DNA from: an uncultured Candidatus Saccharibacteria bacterium
GTDB taxonomy: Bacteria; Patescibacteriota; Saccharimonadia; Saccharimonadales; Saccharimonadaceae
DNA: 57,689 nt
Direction of reading: 5' to 3'
NCBI GenBank assembly: GCA_946537195.1
Contig: CAMNFE010000002.1
Location: 1-57,689 of the forward strand
Each line of letters starts with the position of its first letter. The stretch's first letter is position 1. The position numbers and the translations under genes were made by a program. The notes below the pieces were generated by a model, which was not told the origin of the DNA, searched no databases, and saw only the letters and a list, made by a program, of their open reading frames with translations. Below, piece after piece: positions 50,086-57,689 of the stretch.

Positions 50086-52542
50086 TTAATTAGTTCGTCT
50101 TCTTGTATTTTTTATCAAGCCAGCTAAGAAGGATAACACGCTCAATCCAAAGAGTACCAAAATTGTCGGCACAGAATCTCCGGTGTTCGGATTAACTGCT
50201 CCAGTAGTATTGCTAGACGGGGATACCAGTGTCGGGTTATCGTCTTTTTCCCAAGTAGCCTCAATCAAAACATTATCAAATGGCATCATAAATTTACCCG
50301 AACGAATCGAAAATGTTCCATCGCCAGTCTCAATCAAATCATTTTCATTAATTTCTATAGAATTCTCATCGTCTGTAATTAACGATATTTTCTTTAAGCG
50401 AAAACCATCCCGCGCTATCAATCTAAAAGATATTTGCTCACCACCAATAGCACCATCTACAACTTCTATGCTCCCATTATCGTCAGTTTTAGTTTTAATA
50501 TTGTATTTAATTTTAATATCGGATCTCGCAATTGTTATCACTGGGCGAATTCCGCAACCTAAAGTTGTTTCTGGAGCGCACGCCTGAAAACCAGCACCGC
50601 AAAGCTTCCCTTGCTGGGCAACAAACATATAATAGTTGTCCCACATTGTCTTATTCCAGTACGTCGTGCTATATAGCCAATCATATTCTTTCGGAATATA
50701 AGGCTTAATATCGCCAAATATCTTCGTATCCGTTATTGTTGTACCATTATCGCCCGGAAGTCCACCATGATCGCCCGTCCCGGTTCGTAATTCATTCGAC
50801 CACTGCGCCAAAGGCAACCTGTTTCCCGATTTTTCTTCGGCGATTTTATCAATTTCGGAGACCGATAGTAAGTCTATCTTTCTAATTTCATAGCCCATAT
50901 CCATCAAATTTCCACGATATTCGTATATCTTTTCCGCTATACCATTAGTCGCTATCTGTCCAGGATACGTTTTTACGACATAATCCATATATGAATCATC
51001 TTCGTATGTAACAGTTTCATCTTTCTCTCCGTACCATGGAATACCTAAACCGCCCCTAATATAGAAATCTCCAACTTGAGGGTATAAATAATTCAAATCT
51101 TCATCCCAATGTGCGCTTTTTGCTTTCTCATTTTGCAACAACTTTTCGGCTTTTATCTGTACCGCATAGAAGCAATAGCCAGGCGCCCTATAGAAACCAT
51201 CGCTTTTTACATAACCACCCTTAGATGTAGCTAAAGCGCTACAGTATTGTTCATCTGTTCTGTTATCGTCTTCCGCTTTCTCTATTTTTTCTTTATGAAT
51301 CTCGACACCAGTATATAGATTATATTTCGCCAACATCCTTACTTCATTATCATCGCCTTCGAGAACATAAAAGTGCTCGCCATTACACTCTACTTCGCTG
51401 CCGAACTCTAATCCGCCATCAGCTATACAATAATTAAAGTCATCATCTTCTCCATCCGCGACTTCTTCCGTTTCTCCAATCTCATTTTCACCAATTGTTA
51501 TAAGCGGACGTAGCCCATAGTGAGAGAACAAATGCGTATAAGATGCCCCGTACTGGAACCCAATTAAATTCATCGTATTATCATTTTTTACGCCAAAGAA
51601 CATGTCTCCTTCGTATGATTGATATTCGCGCGCAGTTGTACCTAACCAATACGAGACGTCATGCAGCCAGGCATAATCATTCGGAATATACTCATCGAGA
51701 CTGTCTAAGTTCAGGTTGTAAATACATAGCGCATTAGACTGACAACTTCTGCTACCTCCCGTATAACTACTCTGAACGTCTTGTGCAGCTTGGTTCTCTT
51801 TGTCCCTCCATTCGCTATATGGGAATGTTTTATTCGATATCTTATTGACTAAAGCACCCATCTCGGCCAAAGTCATTAATTTAACATCTTGAATCTTAAA
51901 ACCAGATTCTTTCAACTGCGACTCATAATTCGCAAAAATATTAGCCATTTCCTCTTGGGCACTCATATCGTAATCCAAAAAAGTGTTTTCAGGATAGTCC
52001 GGATTTGTTTTTGTACCACTCATGCCACCATAAGTACCATAAATATAAAATATCGGCTGTCTCGTCCTATTCGCCTGGCTATCCGTCCCCATGCCCATAG
52101 AATTAGAAGTCGCTTGTAACACCTTATCGCGCTTCAATCTTGCCGCATATATACATACGTTCGAATTAGTCGTATAGCTGCCCCAAGAATAGCCCTCTTC
52201 ACTAGCCCTCACTTGCCTACATGTAGGCCCCGTTCCTACTGCGCCCGAACTTGTTGAGTTATTTAATAGCATGCTTTTGAACACCCAACCCGCATCCAAG
52301 TTATACTTTGCTAGCATCTTTAGGGTGCCATCAGTATTATCTACTATATAAAAATGCTCACTACCGCAAGCCACTTCGTCACCTATATTCTTTCCCGTGC
52401 CACTTATAGCCACGCAATGTTTGTGTTCAATTTTTGCTTCAGTTTGTGGCGCCGCAATTATTGTCGCTGCCAACCCCAAAACAGCCAACAAAATGCCCAA
52501 AAACATAAAGCTCTTATTTATCCTCATTTTTTCAATTCTCAT
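50086..52542 (-). CDS. Large repeat-containing surface protein with NPNTG signal
   Basis: An 818-residue exported protein. Signal peptide to about residue 33. Two copies of a domain of about 310 residues follow, each starting with IGDEVACGSEHFYIV or FGSEVECNGEHFYVL, then MLAKYNL and ending in a GLRPLITI / GIRPVITI strand. A beta domain of the InlB-B/bacterial-repeat type (about 680-765, GSIEV, MPFDNVLIEATW) comes next. The C-terminus is VNPNTGDS, hydrophobic helix and KNTRRRTN, a sortase-type sorting signal different from those of the pilins. A TGTATAAT box lies upstream. Confidence 0.8.
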   Translation of the reverse strand: MRIEKMRINKSFMFLGILLAVLGLAATIIAAPQTEAKIEHKHCVAISGTGKNIGDEVACGSEHFYIVDNTDGTLKMLAKYNLDAGWVFKSMLLNNSTSSGAVGTGPTCRQVRASEEGYSWGSYTTNSNVCIYAARLKRDKVLQATSNSMGMGTDSQANRTRQPIFYIYGTYGGMSGTKTNPDYPENTFLDYDMSAQEEMANIFANYESQLKESGFKIQDVKLMTLAEMGALVNKISNKTFPYSEWRDKENQAAQDVQSSYTGGSRSCQSNALCIYNLNLDSLDEYIPNDYAWLHDVSYWLGTTAREYQSYEGDMFFGVKNDNTMNLIGFQYGASYTHLFSHYGLRPLITIGENEIGETEEVADGEDDDFNYCIADGGLEFGSEVECNGEHFYVLEGDDNEVRMLAKYNLYTGVEIHKEKIEKAEDDNRTDEQYCSALATSKGGYVKSDGFYRAPGYCFYAVQIKAEKLLQNEKAKSAHWDEDLNYLYPQVGDFYIRGGLGIPWYGEKDETVTYEDDSYMDYVVKTYPGQIATNGIAEKIYEYRGNLMDMGYEIRKIDLLSVSEIDKIAEEKSGNRLPLAQWSNELRTGTGDHGGLPGDNGTTITDTKIFGDIKPYIPKEYDWLYSTTYWNKTMWDNYYMFVAQQGKLCGAGFQACAPETTLGCGIRPVITIARSDIKIKYNIKTKTDDNGSIEVVDGAIGGEQISFRLIARDGFRLKKISLITDDENSIEINENDLIETGDGTFSIRSGKFMMPFDNVLIEATWEKDDNPTLVSPSSNTTGAVNPNTGDSVPTILVLFGLSVLSFLAGLIKNTRRRTN

Positions 52543-52632
52543 ACACCTAAATAATTATGCTTATTTTTATTATACATTATTCGCAAATAAGACCTCAACA
52601 AAAAAGAGTCAATTGCTGACTCTAATTTCAGA

Positions 52633-52707
52633 TGGTAGGCCCAGCTGGAATCGAACCAGCATTGTACCCTTAGAGGGGGTATGTCCTATCCGTTGAACGA
52701 TGGGCCC
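52633..52707 (-). tRNA. tRNA-Arg(TCT)
   Basis: Minus-strand cloverleaf with anticodon stem TACCC/GGGTA around CCTCTAA (TCT), T arm GCTGG-TTCGATT-CCAGC, A73 and encoded CCA. The first acceptor pair is G1-U72, an uncommon wobble. Confidence 0.9.
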
Positions 52708-52721
52708 GCCCTTTTTATACT

Positions 52722-53987
52722 CTACATTTTATCATAGAAATCCGACTCTATCCGCGAAGAGGTCAATGCTTCATCTATCGTCGATTCGTCAGTCGGCAAT
52801 AATAACGACAAAAGAGCTCCGGCCAGCACCCAAACCAAAATACCAATCACAATTTCAATCATTCTTTTCTTTGCCTTTGACACTTGCGCCTCATTGTCTC
52901 GTGCCGTCATAATCAAATAACCACAAAAGATAATACCAATCGTTCCTAATACACTAATACCGATAGTCATCATACTAATAACAAAACGAATAATATCATT
53001 CACTGCTTTTTCGCCATCCGTTTTCGCATCATCACAAAAGACTTTCAGAATCGAAGCGCACTCCGCTTCTTTATCCGGCTCAACTTTTATTGGCGACGAC
53101 CCTTCGCTGCCTGATTGTCCAGGCTTACCTGTGCTACTGCCGCCACCACTATGGCCACCACCAGACGAAGACGAGCCGGAGACCAAGTCAATTCCTACAT
53201 CTTTCTTATTGATCTTGTAGAAAGATGCGCCTCCCGCCGCCACGTGACAAAAATTATAAAAGAGATATACATTCCCCTCATTATCTACTGAAACATCTTC
53301 AATTTCCCCATATATCACACCGCGCGGAATATAAAGAGTTCTTTGGATTTTTCCTTTTTTGTTATAAATAAAAACAGCGTTCTCATGCTTATGGAAAGTA
53401 TATCTTTGTCCCCAATCGGACCTTGCTGCGTCCCAGCCTGTCGCCAATACATATTTACTCGTCGCAGCATCGCCTTGATGCGTTAGCTTCATTGCGCCAT
53501 AATTTGACGCTCTCTTGGTTTTACACTTGCTGACGCCAATCATTTTCATCTTACCAAGATCAAGACAGCCATCCTTCGACTTCGATCCGGCTTTAATGCG
53601 TACATGATTACTCCCCCATTTATAATAAGCCGCCCCCATATGCCACCAGTTGCCACGAATTTTTTTCACAATCTTGCCATTGCTACGATTGGCTACATAA
53701 ATGTAATTATTTGGAGAATAGTCGCTTAAATATACCGTAAAGACATAATATTTTTCCGTTACCGTTCCGCCCTGAACGTAGTATCCTCCTGGAATATTCT
53801 TAAAGCGTACCACCTTTTTTACCTGACCACTATTTATTTTCTTGATCTTCCATGCGACCTTCTCTTTTTTTGGCCAGTTATATTTTGTCATTGCGCTTAC
53901 ATCAGTTTTTAAAACAAAGCCATTCAAAAACCATGCACAACCCAGTGCAAAAAATATAAAGATTAAAAAGCGCTTTTTAGGCGTCAT
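52722..53987 (-). CDS. Secreted domain fused to VirB2-like two-helix domain
   Basis: About 421 residues, starting at ATG 53985-53987 after CGGAG. A signal peptide or anchor (about 6-25) is followed by an extracellular beta-rich domain with three cysteines (about 35-280), a Gly/Ser-rich linker (about 283-315), a short cysteine-containing part and a C-terminal pair of long membrane helices with a charged loop (ARDNEAQVSKAKKRM). The last part resembles TrbC/VirB2 or other small pilin-like membrane subunits. The fusion of a surface domain to such a pair is unusual. The start overlaps the upstream gene by 11 nt. Confidence 0.7.
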   Translation of the reverse strand: MTPKKRFLIFIFFALGCAWFLNGFVLKTDVSAMTKYNWPKKEKVAWKIKKINSGQVKKVVRFKNIPGGYYVQGGTVTEKYYVFTVYLSDYSPNNYIYVANRSNGKIVKKIRGNWWHMGAAYYKWGSNHVRIKAGSKSKDGCLDLGKMKMIGVSKCKTKRASNYGAMKLTHQGDAATSKYVLATGWDAARSDWGQRYTFHKHENAVFIYNKKGKIQRTLYIPRGVIYGEIEDVSVDNEGNVYLFYNFCHVAAGGASFYKINKKDVGIDLVSGSSSSGGGHSGGGSSTGKPGQSGSEGSSPIKVEPDKEAECASILKVFCDDAKTDGEKAVNDIIRFVISMMTIGISVLGTIGIIFCGYLIMTARDNEAQVSKAKKRMIEIVIGILVWVLAGALLSLLLPTDESTIDEALTSSRIESDFYDKM

Positions 53988-54420
53988 TGTACTCCGTACA
54001 TTTAATCTTTTCTTCGCCAACAGTCAAATAACTGGCTCGATATTCCAATTCATGCGTCTTCCCGCTATTCGACATCAACTTCAACGAAGTACCAGCAATC
54101 GTATAATCTCCATCCTCTATCAATTGATCGGTTGCCGCATCTGTAATCTCGTAAGTATTATTTTTGAAAAAATCATAAAGATACTTATCCGTATCACAAC
54201 CAACTCGCATCGATAGCGCATTGCCGTCATCGTCATATTCGATAGCTGAACTCTGATCCGAATCCGAATCTTCTTCGACAATTCCATCTTCACTCGGAGC
54301 CTGCAGCTTTGTTGCCACTATTACGGCCAAAACCACAATAACAATAAACTCAACTATCGCAACTGCAAGCATAATCACGAATTTTTTATCATTCGCGTTC
54401 GCGCTTAGCCCACTTTCCAT
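53977..54420 (-). CDS. Membrane-anchored protein, unknown
   Basis: A 147-residue protein with an N-terminal helix (about 14-40), an acidic linker and a small extracellular domain with two cysteines. No family recognised. It lies 5 nt after the 54426 gene and overlaps the VirB2-like fusion gene, so all three form an operon. Confidence 0.65.
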   Translation of the reverse strand: MESGLSANANDKKFVIMLAVAIVEFIVIVVLAVIVATKLQAPSEDGIVEEDSDSDQSSAIEYDDDGNALSMRVGCDTDKYLYDFFKNNTYEITDAATDQLIEDGDYTIAGTSLKLMSNSGKTHELEYRASYLTVGEEKIKCTEYNDA

Positions 54421-54425
54421 TTTGG

Positions 54426-54938
54426 TTATTCCCCTTTCGGCGAAAACTTTTCACTTCTCTCGGCTGCTTGTGCTAGTTTCTTTTTTCTTTTTGCCTCTTT
54501 TGCCTCTTCGGCTAAAGCATCCATTTTCTCTTGCCAACTACCTGGATGAAACTCTTTCACTGTTCTACGAATACTATTCGAACCCGCCGAGCTATATTCC
54601 AAAACTTTGACTCTCTCACCCTCTTTTTTGCCATCAATATAAACAGTTACTGTCGAAGGGTCGTCTCCGTCATAGTGCCATTCACCTGGCTCTTCTTCTA
54701 TATAAACACCGTCACCCTCATATTTAGACTTGCCATGTGCATTATGCTTGCCTAAATATTCACTGACTTCTAAAGCTTCTTTTCCGTATTTTCGCCCCTT
54801 TATTCTGGCGCGCATAATTTCAAAAGCCGATAGCGTTTTTTCGACTCCAGCTTCATCTTCATGGCTTGATTCGCTTGTCTTTTCAAGATCATGCCATTTA
54901 TCTTCCACTGGCGCGTCTTCCTTAAGCGTTTCGCTCAT
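54426..54938 (-). CDS. Charged cytoplasmic protein, unknown
   Basis: A 170-residue hydrophilic protein with acidic N-terminus, a beta-rich middle (GVYIEEEPGEWHYDGDD, TVTVYIDGKKEG) and a basic coiled-coil end. SD AGGAG is present upstream. First gene of the operon with the membrane protein and the VirB2-like fusion. No family recognised. Confidence 0.65.
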   Translation of the reverse strand: MSETLKEDAPVEDKWHDLEKTSESSHEDEAGVEKTLSAFEIMRARIKGRKYGKEALEVSEYLGKHNAHGKSKYEGDGVYIEEEPGEWHYDGDDPSTVTVYIDGKKEGERVKVLEYSSAGSNSIRRTVKEFHPGSWQEKMDALAEEAKEAKRKKKLAQAAERSEKFSPKGE

Positions 54939-55045
54939 TTATCCTCCTTTTGAACCTAGTATAACATAAGAGGAGCTTAAAGCCCATTTGCCCACCCCTA
55001 AAACTGATGCTATAATAACAGAGATAACAAACAAAAGGAGTATTC

Positions 55046-56260
55046 ATGAAATTATCCGAAGAACTCCAGTGGCGCGGATTCGTATCCGAGCATACACTGG
55101 CCCAGATATCAGATTTAGACAAAGCTCCGCGTAATTTCTATTGGGGCACCGACCCAAGTGCCGATTCTCTTCATATCGGCCATCTCGCTGCTCTTATGAT
55201 GTGCGCATGCTTCGTTCGTCACGGCTATACTCCTTACTATCTTGTCGGTGGTGCTACTGGCCAAATCGGCGACCCAAAAGACACCGTCGAGCGCGATCTT
55301 AAAGGTCTCGACGAAATCGAGAAAAATAAAGCTGCCCTTGCTAAGCAAATCATTAAGGTTACCCATTCTCCAGAGGGCACACAACTTGTCGATAACAATG
55401 ATTGGTTTAAAGACATCAAGTTCCTTCCTTTTCTGCGCGAAATCGGCAAAGCATTTAGTATGACTCAGCTACTTGATCGCCAATTCGTCCAAAAACGTAT
55501 CGGCGAAGGCGGCTCCGGTATTAGTTATGCCGAATTTAGCTATACCCTCATTCAGGGCTATGATTTCTTGCACTTATTCCGCACTTACAATGTCGACCTA
55601 CAGCTCTGTGGCGCTGACCAGTTTGGCAACTGCACTAGCGGCATTCATCTCATTAAACGCCTTGAAGGGGCTGAAGCTGATTGTTATTCCTGCCCTCTTA
55701 TTATCGACAAGGTAACTGGCCGCAAATTCGGCAAGTCAGAAGGCAACGCTGTCTGGCTCGATGCCGAAAAGACCTCCATTTTCGACTTTTATCAATTCTG
55801 GCTTAATCAGGCCGACGCCGCTCTTGAAGATTACTTTAAATACTTCACTCTTGTCATGCCAGAAGAGCTCGAAAAAATCCTGGCCGAGCATGCTAAAGAT
55901 CCATCCGCTCGTTTTGGTCAAAAACGCCTGGCTCAAGAAGTTACTAAGATTGTTCACGGCGAAGAAGCCGCAAAACAGGCCGAAAAAATCACGACCTTCC
56001 TCTTTGGCGATGGCAAATTCGCCGATTTAGACGACTCTGATCTCGACCTGCTCGCCAAGAGCTTCCCTACCGCAAAAACCGGCAAGAAACTCGTCGATAT
56101 TCTCGCCGAAACCGGACTTGCCTCCAGTAAGGGCGAAGCACGCAAACTTATTACCGCAGGCGCTATCACCATTAATGACACTAAGGCTACAGAAGACCAA
56201 ATTCTTGAAGAAATGACTCTTATCAAGAAGGGTAAAAATAAGTTCGCATTCGTTCGTTAG
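55046..56260 (+). CDS. tyrS: Tyrosyl-tRNA synthetase
   Basis: A 404-residue TyrRS. HIGH motif in DSLHIGHLAAL, KMSKS position KFGKSEG, tyrosine-binding and TyrRS-specific blocks (QGYDFLHLF, QLCGADQFGN), and an S4 RNA-binding domain at the C-terminus (about 340-400). SD AAAGGAG and a GCTATAAT box precede the ATG. Divergent from the small operon at 54938. Confidence 0.97.
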   Translation: MKLSEELQWRGFVSEHTLAQISDLDKAPRNFYWGTDPSADSLHIGHLAALMMCACFVRHGYTPYYLVGGATGQIGDPKDTVERDLKGLDEIEKNKAALAKQIIKVTHSPEGTQLVDNNDWFKDIKFLPFLREIGKAFSMTQLLDRQFVQKRIGEGGSGISYAEFSYTLIQGYDFLHLFRTYNVDLQLCGADQFGNCTSGIHLIKRLEGAEADCYSCPLIIDKVTGRKFGKSEGNAVWLDAEKTSIFDFYQFWLNQADAALEDYFKYFTLVMPEELEKILAEHAKDPSARFGQKRLAQEVTKIVHGEEAAKQAEKITTFLFGDGKFADLDDSDLDLLAKSFPTAKTGKKLVDILAETGLASSKGEARKLITAGAITINDTKATEDQILEEMTLIKKGKNKFAFVR

Positions 56261-56272
56261 GTAATTAGCCTA

Positions 56273-56301
56273 TTGACTTTTTCAGCAAAGTGTGCCATAA
56301 T
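56273..56301 (+). promoter_or_regulatory. Strong sigma-70 promoter of gene 56370
   Basis: TTGACT, 17 nt, CATAAT; the spacer ends CAAAGTGTGC, almost the same as in the other four promoters of this set. It starts 13 nt after the tyrS stop. Confidence 0.82.
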
Positions 56302-56369
56302 AAAAACACCAATCGTTTTAGGCACACTTTTTGCGCCCCAAAAACATCGCACCTTAAGGAGGGTTATAT

Positions 56370-56822
56370 ATGAGTAGTTATTACCAAGAACTTGTCGAAA
56401 ATGAATGCAGACGTATCCGCGAGACCGTTAAGATCAAGGTCCTGATCGGCGCCGAGGCAGTTGCAGATTCAGAACGCGAAAACCGCGAACGCTACGAACG
56501 CTGTTCGATGTTCAAAAAGGCTGTAATCGTCAATCCGGAAACCGGTCGCGCAACCGATATGCCTGCTTTTATTAAGGCGGCAAACGATATTGTCGACATC
56601 CCCTGCAGCGCGCGCCCACTCGACGATGCGCTCTATGAGATAGTTGAAACCGCAAAAGTCAAAGACTATCCCGAGGAAGATCGTCAGGCTCTCATTGCCG
56701 TCTTCGAGCGTCTACGCCTCAAGGGGCATCTCGACAGATGTTTAGAGAATCAGTTTTACAAAGCTGCGTACTCCCTGCAGCGCGCATCGGATTATGCGCG
56801 TAATGGCAGGTACACCATCTAG
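56370..56822 (+). CDS. Soluble helical protein of high-expression design, unknown
   Basis: A 150-residue soluble protein, rich in Arg and Glu and mostly helical (ELVENECRRIRETVK, ERENRERYERC, AAYSLQRASDYARNG). AAGGAGGG lies 8 nt before the ATG. Codons are clearly richer in G and C than in tyrS next to it in intent if not in every base. Single-gene unit with canonical promoter and strong terminator. No family recognised. Confidence 0.72.
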   Translation: MSSYYQELVENECRRIRETVKIKVLIGAEAVADSERENRERYERCSMFKKAVIVNPETGRATDMPAFIKAANDIVDIPCSARPLDDALYEIVETAKVKDYPEEDRQALIAVFERLRLKGHLDRCLENQFYKAAYSLQRASDYARNGRYTI

Positions 56823-56858
56823 TACGCAAGCTTAGGTATATCTTCCCCACCCCGCTTA

Positions 56859-56892
56859 CCCCGTATGGCCACTGGCCCTACGGGGTCTTTTA
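56859..56892 (+). terminator. Terminator of gene 56370
   Basis: CCCCGTA and TACGGGG enclose GGCC/GGCC and are followed by TCTTTT. Confidence 0.85.
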
Positions 56893-56927
56893 ATATTTGA
56901 AAAATAAGCATAATTATATAATTACTA

Positions 56928-56956
56928 TTGACTTTTTTAGTAAAGTATGATAGAAT
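56928..56956 (+). promoter_or_regulatory. Strong sigma-70 promoter of gene 57163
   Basis: TTGACT, 17 nt, TAGAAT; spacer ends TAAAGTATGA. Predicted start near 56963. Confidence 0.85.
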
Positions 56957-56963
56957 TACACCA

Positions 56964-57099
56964 TACGCTGCATCGGTAGCGTAAGTATGTTAATAGACGC
57001 TATAAATTGATATTTAGTCTATTTTCCTCTGCTTACACTTTTAGTCAGGCATCAAGCACACCACCTTTTTGGGGCGTGTTTAATGCTTGGCTGAAAGTG
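56964..57099 (+). promoter_or_regulatory. Structured leader of gene 57163
   Basis: The predicted mRNA begins with the hairpin TACGCT-8 nt-AGCGTA (56964-56983). A long imperfect hairpin follows (57036-57099), with CACTTT/AAAGTG at its base and AAGCA/TGCTT inside. A third, CTTGT/ACAAG, lies closer to the SD. The leader is about 200 nt and has no open frame of note. Confidence 0.65.
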
Positions 57100-57162
57100 G
57101 CACAGCCAGCTCTTGTTATCCAAAAGGAGACAAGACAGTCTTGAGTTAGGAGGAAAATAAAT

Positions 57163-57689
57163 ATGAACGAGACAATTATCTACGTGAACAAGAATGGTAA
57201 GAAAATCGAGGAAGAGCTCAACGGTCGCTCCATCGACCAGGCCGTCTTTGACGTCCATAGCATCGACCCCGATGCTTTCATCTGGATGCTCGACAACAAG
57301 GCTCAGGCCTACGTCGTGCCGCCTGTTGGCCGCATCATGACGAAGCGCCAGAAGGATAAGCTGGCCTGCCTGCTGGACGACTATCTCGACAAGCTGAACA
57401 GCCTCAAGTACCGTTCCACCTATGAGAACCCCCAGTTTACCAGGAATCTCGGCGATGGCGGCTGCCTGCTCAGCCCGTGCAAGAAGTCTTTCTTGACCGA
57501 GGGTCTGAAGGCGAAGATGAAGGAGGTGGTCCTTAATTGGGCCGAGCTCGCTGTTGCGCCTGCACCTGCCGTTCCCGATCCTGATCCTGCCGACACTGGC
57601 AAGAAGGATCCCGACCCCGACCCTGCCGACACTGGCAAGAAGGATCCCGACCCCGATCCTGCCGACACTGGCAAGAAGGATCCCGATCC
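57163..57689 (+). CDS. Protein with C-terminal DPDPDPADTGKK repeats, 3' end outside window
   Basis: The first 176 codons of a gene starting at ATG 57163 after AGGAGG. Residues 1-125 form a soluble globular part (IEEELNGRSIDQAVFDVHS, FIWMLDNKAQAYVVPP, a pair of Cys in CLLSPC). After an Ala/Pro-rich hinge (AVAPAPAVPDP) a 12-residue repeat DPDPDPADTGKK begins and continues to the window end. No signal peptide. Strong promoter, long structured leader and very G+C-rich codons. No family recognised. Confidence 0.75.
   Translation, partial: MNETIIYVNKNGKKIEEELNGRSIDQAVFDVHSIDPDAFIWMLDNKAQAYVVPPVGRIMTKRQKDKLACLLDDYLDKLNSLKYRSTYENPQFTRNLGDGGCLLSPCKKSFLTEGLKAKMKEVVLNWAELAVAPAPAVPDPDPADTGKKDPDPDPADTGKKDPDPDPADTGKKDPD
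57574..57689 (+). repeat. 36-bp coding tandem repeat
   Basis: Units of 36 bp start at 57607 and 57643, with a shorter first copy from 57574 and a fourth cut by the window end at 57679. Copies differ only at third codon positions (GAC/GAT). Each codes for 12 residues, so copy number changes keep the frame. Confidence 0.95.

Noticed and set aside
57420-57674. Minus-strand frame with PVSAGSGSGSFL repeats
   Set aside because: It is the complement of the coding tandem repeat; the plus frame has start, SD and promoter.
1-57689. CRISPR array, insertion sequence, prophage or rRNA
   Set aside because: No regularly spaced repeats apart from the coding repeat at 57574, no transposase or phage structural proteins, and no rRNA sequence was recognised.

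Overview
The window looks like part of the reduced chromosome of a Patescibacteria/CPR bacterium, most likely a Saccharibacteria (TM7) relative. This is inferred from the mix of genes, not from a marker-gene tree. It combines a compact PilT/PilC/PilD type IV pilus locus, many single-pass surface proteins without known function, class B sortases with Cna-type pilins, very short intergenic gaps and no visible biosynthetic pathways beyond pyrG. TGA is a normal stop here: pilT and the prepilin peptidase end in TGA overlapping the next ATG. Many genes start 4-11 nt after an extended -10 box (TGnTATAAT, TGnTAAAAT or TGnTAGAAT), so leaderless mRNAs appear common.

Layout. 1-2765: a tRNA-Ala end, an unknown coiled-coil protein, and a small pilin / signal-peptidase-like / sortase B locus in which two of three genes carry an in-frame TGA. 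2889-6148: a membrane glycosyltransferase 2, a small membrane protein and a glycine-rich surface protein. 6280-9103: Fur-family regulator plus znuABC zinc importer. 9100-14327: two acyltransferases, two GT8 glycosyltransferases, an acyl carrier protein and an acyl-ACP/CoA ligase, plausibly a route from scavenged fatty acids to envelope glycolipids. 14440-18775: surface proteins and tRNAs Thr, Asp, Gly. 18813-23905: an apparently intact sortase-pilus locus (adhesin, backbone pilin, catalytically dead signal-peptidase homologue, sortase B), arranged like streptococcal FCT-3/T3 pilus islands. 24115-28332: TrmH-type methyltransferase, SurA-like protein, PH-domain protein, tRNA-Arg, ndk. 28404-34091: type IV pilus genes (pilin, PilD, PilC, PilT), a tyrosine recombinase and a pilin-headed protein on a different membrane anchor. 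34142-39799: surface protein, rpoD, dnaG without zinc ligands, yjbR-like gene, orn, mscL. 39847-57689: housekeeping genes (argS, pyrG, tyrS) alternate with surface proteins and with five unknown genes of distinctive design.

The most unusual signals are three. (1) Two sortase-pilus modules with SipA-like dead signal peptidases, one apparently intact and one interrupted by TGA codons, one of them exactly at a conserved Trp. (2) Five single-gene units (start codons at 39982, 41168, 43314, 56370, 57163) that share a near-identical promoter with TTGACA/T, a 17-nt spacer and a TATAAT-like box. Most also have a hairpin at the predicted 5' end of the mRNA, a structured leader, a G+C-richer coding sequence and a strong terminator; they look like a high-expression set of unknown function. 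(3) A 62-nt structured RNA at the 5' end of the type IV pilin transcript. No CRISPR array, insertion sequence, prophage or rRNA was seen.
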